A DNA stretch of 5,670 nucleotides from JBBKWG01 sp037968835 (lineage in GTDB: Bacteria; Pseudomonadota; Alphaproteobacteria; Rhodobacterales; Rhodobacteraceae), in contig JBBKWG010000207.1 of assembly GCA_037968835.1 (NCBI GenBank), positions 1 through 5,670 on the forward strand, given 5' to 3'. Under the pieces are notes generated by a model, which did not search any database, was not told the origin of the DNA, and worked only from the letters and a program-made list of their open reading frames with translations. Positions 1 through 5,136 of this stretch are shown piece by piece. The translations under genes and the position numbers were made by a program. The stretch's first letter is position 1. Each line of letters opens with the position of its first letter.

Positions 1-1
1 C

Positions 2-190
2 TCAGCCCTTTTCTTCGACGATGGTGACCAGATGCGGGATCGAGTTGACCATGCCGCGCACGGAGGGGGTGTCCTCGAGTTCGCGGGTGCGGTGCATCTT
101 GTTCAGGCCGAGACCTTTCAGCGTCGCGCGCTGGATGGCGGGGCGGCGGATCGGCGAGCCGATCTGTTTGACGACGATTGTCTTGGCCAT
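2..190 (-). CDS. rpmD: 50S ribosomal protein L30
   Basis: Small protein of the large ribosomal subunit, 62 aa, a usual length for bacterial L30. The L30 core is plain: MAKTIVVKQIGSPI at the N-terminus, then the conserved QRATLKGLGLNKMHRT block (residues 20-35), then VRGMVNSIPHLV (44-55). Two in-frame ATGs compete, at 196 and 190. I choose 190 because the GAGGAGG ribosome binding site (204-198) sits only 1 nt from the first ATG but 7 nt from the second, and because MAKT is the usual L30 start. With this start the gene begins 2 nt after the rpsE stop, and its ribosome binding site lies inside the last rpsE codons, so the two genes are probably translationally coupled. The stop TGA is at 4-2. 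The next spc gene, rplO in the usual order, would lie just beyond the left edge. Confidence 0.96.
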   Translation of the reverse strand: MAKTIVVKQIGSPIRRPAIQRATLKGLGLNKMHRTRELEDTPSVRGMVNSIPHLVTIVEEKG

Positions 191-192
191 GC

Positions 193-771
193 TCATGCCT
201 CCTCAGCGATCTGATCGGACGTGTGGGTGGCGTCTTCGCGCTTGGGCAGGATGTCGGCGACCTTTTTGCCGCGACGTTGGGCGACGGACCGAGGCGATGC
301 CTCTTTCTGCAGACCGTCCATGGTGGCGCGGATCATGTTGTAGGGGTTCTGGGAGCCGATCGACTTGGCGACGACGTCCTGAACGCCCAACATTTCGAAC
401 ACGGCGCGCATCGGACCACCGGCGATGATGCCGGTACCGTGCGGGGCGGTGCGCATGACCACCTTGCCAGCGCCGTGACGGCCCTGAACATCGTGGTGCA
501 GCGTGCGGCCTTCGCGCAATGCGACGCGGATCATCTGGCGCTTGGCCTGTTCGGTCGCCTTGCGGATCGCCTCGGGGACCTCTTTGGCCTTGCCCTTGCC
601 GAAACCGACGCGGCCCTTCTGATCGCCGACAACGACGAGGGCTGCAAAGCCGAAGCGCTTGCCGCCCTTGACGGTCTTGGAGACGCGGTTGATCGCGACC
701 AGGCGGTCAGCGAATTCGGGGTTCTCGTCGCGGTCGCGGCGGCCGCCCCTCTGATTTGGTTCTCTGGCCAT
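193..771 (-). CDS. rpsE: 30S ribosomal protein S5
   Basis: Small-subunit protein at the mRNA entry side that affects decoding fidelity. It has 192 aa, longer than the E. coli protein (about 167) because of a charged N-terminal extension (residues 1-18) and a C-terminal tail (about 170-192), as is common in alphaproteobacteria. The double-stranded-RNA-binding-like N-terminal domain carries the S5 signature from GGKRFGF to KEVPEAI (36-69). The C-terminal domain includes GTGIIAGGPMRAVFEMLGV (112-130) and SQNPYNMIRAT (140-150). The loop VSKTVKGGKRFGF (30-42), where spectinomycin resistance changes map in this family, looks wild type. The ATG at 771 follows AGGAGG with a 4-nt spacer. This is one of only two genes here preceded by a long spacer (138 nt to rplR). 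The TGA stop at 195-193 lies 2 nt before the preferred rpmD start. Confidence 0.98.
   Translation of the reverse strand: MAREPNQRGGRRDRDENPEFADRLVAINRVSKTVKGGKRFGFAALVVVGDQKGRVGFGKGKAKEVPEAIRKATEQAKRQMIRVALREGRTLHHDVQGRHGAGKVVMRTAPHGTGIIAGGPMRAVFEMLGVQDVVAKSIGSQNPYNMIRATMDGLQKEASPRSVAQRRGKKVADILPKREDATHTSDQIAEEA
198..204 (-). promoter_or_regulatory. Shine-Dalgarno that decides the rpmD start
   Basis: GAGGAGG on the minus strand, embedded in the last codons of rpsE. It lies 1 nt from the ATG at 196 and 7 nt from the ATG at 190. Only the second spacing is workable, so the longer 64-residue reading of L30 is unlikely. Confidence 0.75.
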
Positions 772-791
772 TTGGCCTCCTGGTATTCATC

Positions 792-804
792 GGCGCGTGG
801 CGCC
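792..804 (-). repeat. Inverted repeat, 5-bp stem upstream of rpsE
   Basis: GGCGC CAC GCGCC on the mRNA strand, a perfect 5-bp G/C stem with a 3-nt loop. It sits about 20 nt upstream of the rpsE start and just before its ribosome binding site. It is short enough to be chance in GC-rich DNA. Confidence 0.35.
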
Positions 805-850
805 CGGTGGTCCGACCGCAGTGAGCGCAAGGCTCCCCGGTCATCGGCAC

Positions 851-868
851 GACGGGGTGATCCCCGTC
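851..868 (-). repeat. Inverted repeat, 7-bp stem, loop ATCA
   Basis: GACGGGG ATCA CCCCGTC on the mRNA strand, a perfect 7-bp stem closing a 4-nt loop. It resembles the repeat 19 nt upstream in the message in both stem sequence (G-rich left arm) and loop (ATCA versus ATCAA). Confidence 0.6.
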
Positions 869-886
869 CTACGCATTGTTCGGCGG

Positions 887-903
887 GGCGGGTTGATCCC
901 GCC
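887..903 (-). repeat. Inverted repeat, 6-bp stem, loop ATCAA
   Basis: GGCGGG ATCAA CCCGCC on the mRNA strand, a perfect all-G/C stem starting 6 nt after the rplR stop codon. It has no following U-run. Together with the similar repeat at 851-868 it forms a tandem pair of hairpins with almost the same apex. Confidence 0.6.
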
Positions 904-909
904 GCACCA

Positions 910-1269
910 TCAGATTTTCAGGCCAGCTTCCCGAGCGGCATCGGCGAGAGCCTTGATCTTGCCGTGAAACAGGAAACCGCCGCGGTCGAAGTAAGCCTCG
1001 TCGATGCCCGCCTTCTTGGCGCGCTCGGCGATGGCCTTGCCGACCTTGGCTGCGGCTTCGACGTTGTTCTTGCCGACGATGCCCAGATCCTTTTCGAGCG
1101 ACGAAGCCGACGCAAGCGTCGTGCCCTGAACGTCGTCAATCAACTGAACGCTGATATTCTTGTTGCTGCGGTGCACGCTGAGGCGCACGCGACCGGTGTT
1201 GACCGCCCGCAGTTTGTTCCGGACGCGCATGCGTCGCTTCTGGAACAGCTCTCTTTTGGAAAGTGCCAT
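910..1269 (-). CDS. rplR: 50S ribosomal protein L18
   Basis: Large-subunit protein that binds 5S rRNA together with L5 and forms part of the central protuberance. It has 119 aa, a normal length. A basic N-terminal arm (KRELFQKRRMRVRNKL, 5-20) precedes the RLSVHRSNKNISVQLIDD block (29-46). The C-terminal FDRGGFLFHGKIKALADAAR block (94-113) is the classic L18 ending. The ATG at 1269 is preceded by AAGGA (1282-1278) with an 8-nt spacer, and this ribosome binding site overlaps the TAA stop of rplF (1283-1281). Ribosomes finishing L6 are therefore well placed to restart on L18. Its rRNA partner L5 is encoded in the same operon. Confidence 0.98.
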   Translation of the reverse strand: MALSKRELFQKRRMRVRNKLRAVNTGRVRLSVHRSNKNISVQLIDDVQGTTLASASSLEKDLGIVGKNNVEAAAKVGKAIAERAKKAGIDEAYFDRGGFLFHGKIKALADAAREAGLKI

Positions 1270-1280
1270 TTATCCGGTCC

Positions 1281-1814
1281 TTACTTCTTCTTGCCTTCCT
1301 TGCGGAAGATAAACTCGCCCTTATAGCGGATGCCTTTGCCTTTGTAGGGCTCGGGCGCGCGCCATTCGCGGATGTTGGCCGCGACCTGTCCGACGAGTTG
1401 CTGATCCATACCCTCGACGATAACTTCGGTCGGCTTCGGGACGGTCACGGTGACCCCCTCCGGCACTTCGAAATCGACGTCGTGGCTGTAACCGAGGTTG
1501 AGCTTCAGCGTGTTGCCGGCCATCTGGGCGCGGTAACCGACGCCCTGGATTTCCAGTTCGCGCTTGAAGCCGGTTGTGACGCCGGTGACGAGGTTGCCGA
1601 CCATCGTGCGGCTCATGCCCCACTGCTGGCGGGCGCGCTTGGACGAGCCACGCGGCTCGACCGTCACGACGTTGCCGTCAATCTTCAGCGACACGTCATC
1701 GGTGGCGGTGAATTCGCGGGCGCCTTTCGGCCCCTTGACGGAAATGGTCTGGCCGGAGACGGAAGCCTCAACTCCCGACGGCAGCTCGACCGGTCTTTTA
1801 CCAATTCGAGACAT
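1281..1814 (-). CDS. rplF: 50S ribosomal protein L6
   Basis: Large-subunit protein near the factor-binding site, made of two similar domains. It has 177 aa, the usual length. The N-terminus MSRIGKRPVELP is standard. VKGPKG (26-31) marks the first domain, GFKRELEIQGVGYRA (82-96) lies at the domain junction, and PEPYKGKGIRY (154-164) is the L6 C-terminal signature, followed by a basic KEGKKK tail. The open frame extends 36 codons further upstream to 1922, but that extension overlaps rpsH and has no L6 similarity. The ATG at 1814 has the sequence TAAGGAG 6 nt upstream, whose TAA is the rpsH stop. The start at 1814 is therefore secure. Confidence 0.98.
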   Translation of the reverse strand: MSRIGKRPVELPSGVEASVSGQTISVKGPKGAREFTATDDVSLKIDGNVVTVEPRGSSKRARQQWGMSRTMVGNLVTGVTTGFKRELEIQGVGYRAQMAGNTLKLNLGYSHDVDFEVPEGVTVTVPKPTEVIVEGMDQQLVGQVAANIREWRAPEPYKGKGIRYKGEFIFRKEGKKK

Positions 1815-1824
1815 TGCTTTCTCC

Positions 1825-2217
1825 TTAGAAGACCGTGCAGAGCACTTCGCCGCCAACATTGTTGGAGCGAGCATTCTGGTCGGACATGACGCCACGCGGG
1901 GTAGAGACGATCGAAACACCAAGGCCCTGACGGACCGAGGGGATTTCCTTCACGCCCATGTAGACCCGACGACCTGGCTTGGACACGCGCTTCAATTCGC
2001 GAATGACCGGCGTGCCTTCGTAGTATTTCAGGCTGATCTCGATGGCCGGGTGGCCATTCTTGTCGGTGGTTTCTTCAAAACCGCGAATATAGCCTTCGTC
2101 CGCAAGCACCTCGAGAACCCATTTGCGCAACTTCGACGCAGGGGTGAGCGTGGTGGACTTGCCGCGCAACTGAGCGTTGCGGATGCGGGTGAGCATATCA
2201 CCAAGAGGATCGTTCAT
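1825..2217 (-). CDS. rpsH: 30S ribosomal protein S8
   Basis: Primary 16S rRNA-binding protein of the small-subunit platform, 130 aa. It begins MNDPLGDMLTRIRNAQ (the conserved S8 start). It ends with the signature region GLGVSIVSTPRGVMSDQNAR (98-117) and GGEVLCTVF (122-130). In E. coli S8 also represses the spc operon by binding near the rplE start. That element is not evident here, because rplX and rplE overlap with no spacer. The ATG at 2217 follows AAGGAGG with a 7-nt spacer. The AA of this site belongs to the TAA stop of rpsN (2232-2230). The TAA stop of rpsH in turn feeds the rplF ribosome binding site. Confidence 0.98.
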   Translation of the reverse strand: MNDPLGDMLTRIRNAQLRGKSTTLTPASKLRKWVLEVLADEGYIRGFEETTDKNGHPAIEISLKYYEGTPVIRELKRVSKPGRRVYMGVKEIPSVRQGLGVSIVSTPRGVMSDQNARSNNVGGEVLCTVF

Positions 2218-2229
2218 TTCAGTTCCTCC

Positions 2230-2535
2230 TTACCAGCTTGACTTGACCATGCCTGGAATCTGGCCCGAAGAGCCAAGATCCCGAAGCGCGATCCGCGACA
2301 TTTTCAGCTTGCGGTAATAGGCGTGTGGACGCCCCGTAAGCTGACAACGATTGTGAAGACGTGTGGCCGAGCTGTTGCGGGGCAATTTCGCCAGTTTCAG
2401 GCTTGCCTTGAAACGCTCTTCCACGGATTTCTCTTGATCGCTCACGATAGCCTTCAGCGCGGCCCGCTTGGAGGCGTACTGATCCACCAGCTTCTGGCGC
2501 TTCTTCTCGCGTTCGATCATGGATTTCTTTGCCAT
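2230..2535 (-). CDS. rpsN: 30S ribosomal protein S14, zinc-free long form
   Basis: Small-subunit head protein, 101 aa. This is the long form without zinc ligands: the paired CxxC motifs of the short zinc-binding S14 are absent, and the only cysteine is in RLHNRCQLTGR (59-69). Other family blocks are LPRNSS (51-56), HAYYRKLKMSR (71-81) and the C-terminal IPGMVKSSW (93-101). The ATG at 2535 has GAGGA (2548-2544) with an 8-nt spacer. That site overlaps the TGA stop of rplE (2549-2547). The presence of the zinc-free form in the main operon suggests that no zinc-sparing substitute is needed for this position (inference). Confidence 0.98.
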   Translation of the reverse strand: MAKKSMIEREKKRQKLVDQYASKRAALKAIVSDQEKSVEERFKASLKLAKLPRNSSATRLHNRCQLTGRPHAYYRKLKMSRIALRDLGSSGQIPGMVKSSW

Positions 2536-2546
2536 GTCTATGATCC

Positions 2547-3109
<563 letters not shown>

Positions 3110-3110
<1 letters not shown>

Positions 3111-3415
3111 CAGACCACGTCCCCCGTGGATTTCGCAAAACGCACCTTCTTGCCGTCTTCGATCTTGAAGCCGACACGGGTGGGTTTGCCTTTGGAATCG
3201 AGTAGCGCGAGGTTCGAGAGGGGCAATGGCATCGGTTGCGGGATGCGACCGCCCTGGTTCGACTGGCTTTGCTTGGTGTGACGGATCGCGACGTTGATGC
3301 CTTCGACCACGGCCTTGCCTGCGGACGGATCAACGCGGGTGATTTCGCCCTGCTTGCCCTTGTCCTTGCCGGCAAGGACGATGACCTTGTCGCCTTTTTT
3401 CAGTTTGGCAGCCAT
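3110..3415 (-). CDS. rplX: 50S ribosomal protein L24
   Basis: Early assembly protein of the large subunit, near the polypeptide exit tunnel opening. It has 101 aa, normal length. The KOW domain spans about residues 6-33 (KKGDKVIVLAGKDKGKQGEI). It is followed by the typical VEGINVAIRHTK (37-48) and a C-terminal beta-rich part with VGFKIEDGKKVRFAK (81-95). The ATG at 3415 is one base after the rplN stop (TAAGATG). Its ribosome binding site GGAGGT lies 8 nt upstream, within the last codons of rplN. It overlaps rplE by one base at its 3' end. Confidence 0.98.
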
Positions 3416-3416
3416 C

Positions 3417-3785
3417 TTACAGCACCTCCGGGGCGAGCGAGATGATTTTCATGAAGTTCTTCGCACGCAGCTCGCGAACAACCGGGCCGAAGATACGGGT
3501 TCCGACCGGCTCGTTGTTGTTGTTGAGGATGACGGCGGCGTTGCGGTCAAAGCGGATCGCGGTGCCATCGTCGCGGCGGACTTCCTTGGCGGTGCGCACG
3601 ACGACAGCCTTGCGGACATCGCCTTTCTTCACGCGACCGCGCGGGATGGCTTCCTTGACGGACACGACGATAACGTCGCCGACCGAAGCGTATTTACGCT
3701 TGGAACCACCCAGAACCTTGATGCACTGAACACGGCGCGCGCCGCTGTTGTCAGCAACATCCAGGTTGGTCTGCATCTGGATCAT
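3417..3785 (-). CDS. rplN: 50S ribosomal protein L14
   Basis: Large-subunit protein at the subunit interface, where it contacts 16S rRNA (bridge region). It has 122 aa, the canonical length. MIQMQTNLDVADNSGARRVQ (1-20) is the conserved N-terminus. The L14 signature runs from AVVVRT (60-65) through DDGTAIRFDRNAAVI (72-86). The C-terminus has NEPVGTRIFGPVVRELR (91-107). The ATG at 3785 is preceded by GGGAG with a 7-nt spacer. That site lies in the 8-nt loop of a small perfect inverted repeat (3786-3803), the last of three hairpins that fill the rpsQ-rplN spacer. Of the genes downstream of rpsQ, only rplN and rpsE have their own structured leader. Confidence 0.98.
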   Translation of the reverse strand: MIQMQTNLDVADNSGARRVQCIKVLGGSKRKYASVGDVIVVSVKEAIPRGRVKKGDVRKAVVVRTAKEVRRDDGTAIRFDRNAAVILNNNNEPVGTRIFGPVVRELRAKNFMKIISLAPEVL

Positions 3786-3803
3786 TAGGTTTCTCCCGAC
3801 CTA
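3786..3803 (-). repeat. Small hairpin with the rplN ribosome binding site in its loop
   Basis: On the mRNA strand TAGGT (3803-3799) pairs with ACCTA (3790-3786). The 8-nt loop CGGGAGAA carries the rplN Shine-Dalgarno GGGAG. The right arm touches the start codon directly. A 5-bp A/U-containing stem is weak, so this could tune rplN initiation or be chance. Confidence 0.35.
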
Positions 3804-3819
3804 TGGGGTGACGACCCCA
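3804..3819 (-). repeat. Inverted repeat, 6-bp stem, in rpsQ-rplN spacer
   Basis: TGGGGT CGTC ACCCCA on the mRNA strand, a perfect 6-bp stem closing a 4-nt loop. It abuts the ribosome-binding-site hairpin on one side and lies one base from the next hairpin on the other. No U-run follows, so it is not a terminator. Confidence 0.55.
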
Positions 3820-3820
3820 G

Positions 3821-3835
3821 GGTTTCGATCAAACC
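3821..3835 (-). repeat. Inverted repeat, 5-bp stem, loop GATCG
   Basis: GGTTT GATCG AAACC on the mRNA strand, a perfect 5-bp stem with a 5-nt loop. It starts about 13 nt after the rpsQ stop. It is the first of three back-to-back inverted repeats in the 63-nt spacer, and its loop again contains GATC. Confidence 0.45.
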
Positions 3836-3848
3836 GGAAAGTTACCGC

Positions 3849-4079
3849 TTAGTTTGCGATAACCTCCCAGCGTTTTGATTTCGAGACCGGCGCGCATTCC
3901 TGAATGCGGACTTCGTCGCCGACCTTGAAGCTGTTTTCCGGATCGTGAGCCCGATATTTCTTGGACTTACGGATGGTCTTTTTCAGAACCGGATGCGTGA
4001 AGCGACGTTCGACCGAAACGGTGACGGTCTGGGCGTTGGCGTCGCTGGTAACGGTGCCGGTGAGAATACGCTTGGGCAT
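3849..4079 (-). CDS. rpsQ: 30S ribosomal protein S17
   Basis: Primary 16S rRNA-binding protein of the small subunit body, with an OB-fold. It has 76 aa, at the short end for bacterial S17 (about 80-85) and usual for this bacterial group. MPKRILTGTVTSD opens the first strand. RRFTHPVLKKTIRKSKKYRAHD (25-46) is the conserved long loop. GDEVRIQECAPVSKSKRW (54-71) is the S17 signature. One signature position is unusual: the common ECRP reads ECAP here (Ala63 in place of Arg). The ATG at 4079 comes 3 nt after the rpmC stop. Its ribosome binding site GGAGG is 8 nt upstream, inside the rpmC 3' end. Confidence 0.97.
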   Translation of the reverse strand: MPKRILTGTVTSDANAQTVTVSVERRFTHPVLKKTIRKSKKYRAHDPENSFKVGDEVRIQECAPVSKSKRWEVIAN

Positions 4080-4082
4080 CGC

Positions 4083-4289
4083 TTAAGCCTCCGCAGCCGC
4101 AGATGCGGCCTTCTGGTTCAGTATGGTCTTGACGCGCGCGACGTCGCGGCGGACGAGACGCATGCGTGCAGTGTTTTCGATCTGGCCGGTGGCCTGCTGA
4201 AAGCGGAGGTTGAAGGCCTCTTTCTTCAGCGCCTCAAGCTGCTCGCGCAACTGGTCGGGCGTCTTGTCGTTCAATTCCTTGGCGTCCAT
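4083..4289 (-). CDS. rpmC: 50S ribosomal protein L29
   Basis: Small two-helix large-subunit protein beside the exit tunnel. It has 68 aa with this start. MDAKELNDKTPDQLREQL opens the first helix. LKKEAFNLRFQQATGQIEN (21-39) is the core L29 motif, and RMRLVRRDVARVKTIL follows in the second helix. The open frame continues 8 codons upstream to a GTG at 4313. The ATG at 4289 is preferred because AAGGA lies 9 nt upstream and the family normally begins at this point. This is the first gene of the ribosomal run. The canonical upstream neighbour rplP is absent, and a divergent gene lies upstream instead. Confidence 0.95.
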   Translation of the reverse strand: MDAKELNDKTPDQLREQLEALKKEAFNLRFQQATGQIENTARMRLVRRDVARVKTILNQKAASAAAEA

Positions 4290-4506
4290 CGCCGTCTTTC
4301 CTTTCAACATCACCGGAGGGCCGCGTTGATCGCGTCACCCTGATTCCAGTGGAGTAGGTGAATGAAGGGGCCGTTTAGACGCAGCGCCCCCCATTGGCAA
4401 GGGGTTTTCTTGGCGGGTTGGCCCCTCGTCCCGGTTTGCGGAACCTGATAGTCTCGACCACGTCGGCATTCGCCCGGCATCTGTGCATCAATTGAGGATA
4501 CTTTTT
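4290..4506. other. Divergent intergenic region between rpmC and the peptidoglycan-binding gene
   Basis: This 217-bp gap holds the candidate leftward promoter and leader of the ribosomal operon. Close to rpmC the leader contains a small perfect inverted repeat, CGCG-ATCAA-CGCG (4334-4322 as mRNA). I see no coding region and no trace of rplP. For the rightward gene there is a clear ribosome binding site but no convincing -35/-10 pair; a GATAGT at 4447-4452 is a lone -10-like match. Confidence 0.6.
4372..4400 (-). promoter_or_regulatory. Candidate promoter for the rpmC-led spc operon
   Basis: On the minus strand, TTGCCA (4400-4395) matches 5 of 6 bases of the sigma-70 -35 box. It is followed by exactly 17 bp and TAAACG (4377-4372) as a -10 box, a weaker 3 of 6 match. 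Transcription would start near 4365, leaving a leader of roughly 75 nt before rpmC. The spacer is very G-rich. A promoter is expected here because the gene upstream is divergent and the operon must start in this gap. Confidence 0.45.
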
Positions 4507-5052
4507 ATGTCGATCCTGAAAAAAGGGCTTAAGGGCGCGCCGGTAAAACGGTTGCAGCAGAAGCTGAAGGTGGAAGCTGACGGTGACTTCGGTCCGGGGA
4601 CCGAGAAGGCCGTCCGGGATTTCCAGCAATCCGCCGGTCTGACCGTCGACGGCATTGCCGGACCCGATACGTTCACCGCCCTGGGCCTTCCGGAACTGGT
4701 CCTGTTGCGGCAAGGATCGCGCGGGAATGCGGTCAAGAAATTGCAGACCGGCCTTGGAATCGAGGCCGACGGCAAATTCGGGGCGGGCACTCAGAAGGCT
4801 GTGAAGGCGTTTCAGGAGGCCAATGGCCTTGACGCCGACGGCCTGGCTGGCCCCGAGACGCTGGCGAAGATGGACGGTTTTGCCGAGATGACCGAAGAAA
4901 CCGTGCGCAAGGCAGCCGTGCAGCCCGACGAGGAGCATTTCGAAAGCGAGCCGCTGCCTGAGATCAAGGGCAGCGACGTGGTTGCAGGCTCGAAAATCGA
5001 CGTGCCCGAGAATAAATCGGTCTGGGGCAAGGTCAAAGGCTGGTTTTCCTGA
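4507..5052 (+). CDS. Protein with two peptidoglycan-binding (PG_binding_1) repeats
   Basis: Predicted 181-aa protein built of two PG_binding_1-type three-helix repeats (about 7-61 and 70-125) and an acidic linker (126-165). It ends in a short basic, aromatic tail, KSVWGKVKGWFS. Both repeats have the family pattern: VKxLQ, then ADGxFGxGTxKAV, FQ, GL, DG and AGPxT. They align without gaps at a spacing of exactly 63 residues (for example ADG at 24-26 and 87-89, AGP at 51-53 and 114-116). Such domains usually bind cell-wall peptidoglycan or the peptide cross-link and accompany hydrolases or transpeptidases, but no catalytic domain is present. No signal peptide or membrane segment is visible, so its location is unclear. 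The ATG at 4507 follows GAGGA with an 8-nt spacer; an upstream GTG at 4483 has no such site. Function beyond binding is unknown. Confidence 0.9.
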   Translation: MSILKKGLKGAPVKRLQQKLKVEADGDFGPGTEKAVRDFQQSAGLTVDGIAGPDTFTALGLPELVLLRQGSRGNAVKKLQTGLGIEADGKFGAGTQKAVKAFQEANGLDADGLAGPETLAKMDGFAEMTEETVRKAAVQPDEEHFESEPLPEIKGSDVVAGSKIDVPENKSVWGKVKGWFS

Positions 5053-5064
5053 CCTGAGGGTCAG
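5049..5064 (+). repeat. Inverted repeat overlapping the stop codon
   Basis: CTGACC TGAG GGTCAG, a perfect 6-bp stem with a 4-nt loop. It includes the TGA stop of the peptidoglycan-binding gene (5050-5052) and lies just ahead of the terminator. It may protect the 3' end or be incidental. Confidence 0.4.
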
Positions 5065-5082
5065 CACCCGCGATTGAAAAGC

Positions 5083-5116
5083 AAAGCCCCTGCCGTTAGC
5101 TCGGTGGGGGCTTTTT
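5083..5116 (+). terminator. Intrinsic terminator, probably bidirectional
   Basis: AAAGCCCCTGCCG (5083-5095) pairs with CGGTGGGGGCTTT (5102-5114). This makes a 13-bp stem with two G-U pairs and a 6-nt loop TTAGCT. The T-run at 5112-5116 follows on the plus strand. On the minus strand the same stem is followed by TTTGCTTTTC, so it can also stop the convergent oxygenase gene, which ends at 5137. Confidence 0.88.
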
Positions 5117-5136
5117 GCTGTGGCGTCGCGGAACGA

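Larger units (their letters stand above)
772..909 (-). other. rplR-rpsE intercistronic spacer with three inverted repeats
   Basis: This 138-nt stretch is the longest gap inside the operon and holds no convincing gene. Read as mRNA it contains three perfect inverted repeats: GGCGGG-ATCAA-CCCGCC (903-887), GACGGGG-ATCA-CCCCGTC (868-851) and GGCGC-CAC-GCGCC (804-792). None is followed by a T-tract, so these are not intrinsic terminators and read-through into rpsE is expected. They could stabilise or mark a processing point in the message, or serve as a protein-binding leader for rpsE. The repeats are seen in the sequence; the roles are inference. Confidence 0.6.

Noticed and set aside
831..880. 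Small open frames in the rplR-rpsE spacer, such as an 11-codon ATG frame from 875
   Set aside because: There is no ribosome binding site at a suitable distance, and the frame is very short and runs through the inverted repeats.
178..1326. Long plus-strand open frame (382 codons) opposite rpsE and rplR
   Set aside because: It lies antisense to two certain ribosomal protein genes in high-GC DNA, has no recognisable domain, and its composition fits the mirror of the real coding frame.
1564..2241. Plus-strand open frame opposite rplF and rpsH
   Set aside because: Another antisense shadow. The minus-strand genes explain all codon structure here.
4399..4426. Possible hairpin AGGGG...CCCCT in the divergent gap
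   Set aside because: Only 5 bp with a 17-nt loop, no T-run and no gene ending nearby. It is also entangled with the candidate promoter.
4525..4860. 189-bp direct repeat at DNA level
   Set aside because: It is explained by the duplicated protein domain. The DNA copies have diverged, so it is not a mobile or CRISPR-like repeat.
4375..5067. Minus-strand open frame of 230 codons covering the peptidoglycan-binding gene and continuing towards rpmC
   Set aside because: The plus strand encodes a clear two-repeat PG_binding_1 protein with a good ribosome binding site. The minus frame has no family resemblance and is not rplP.
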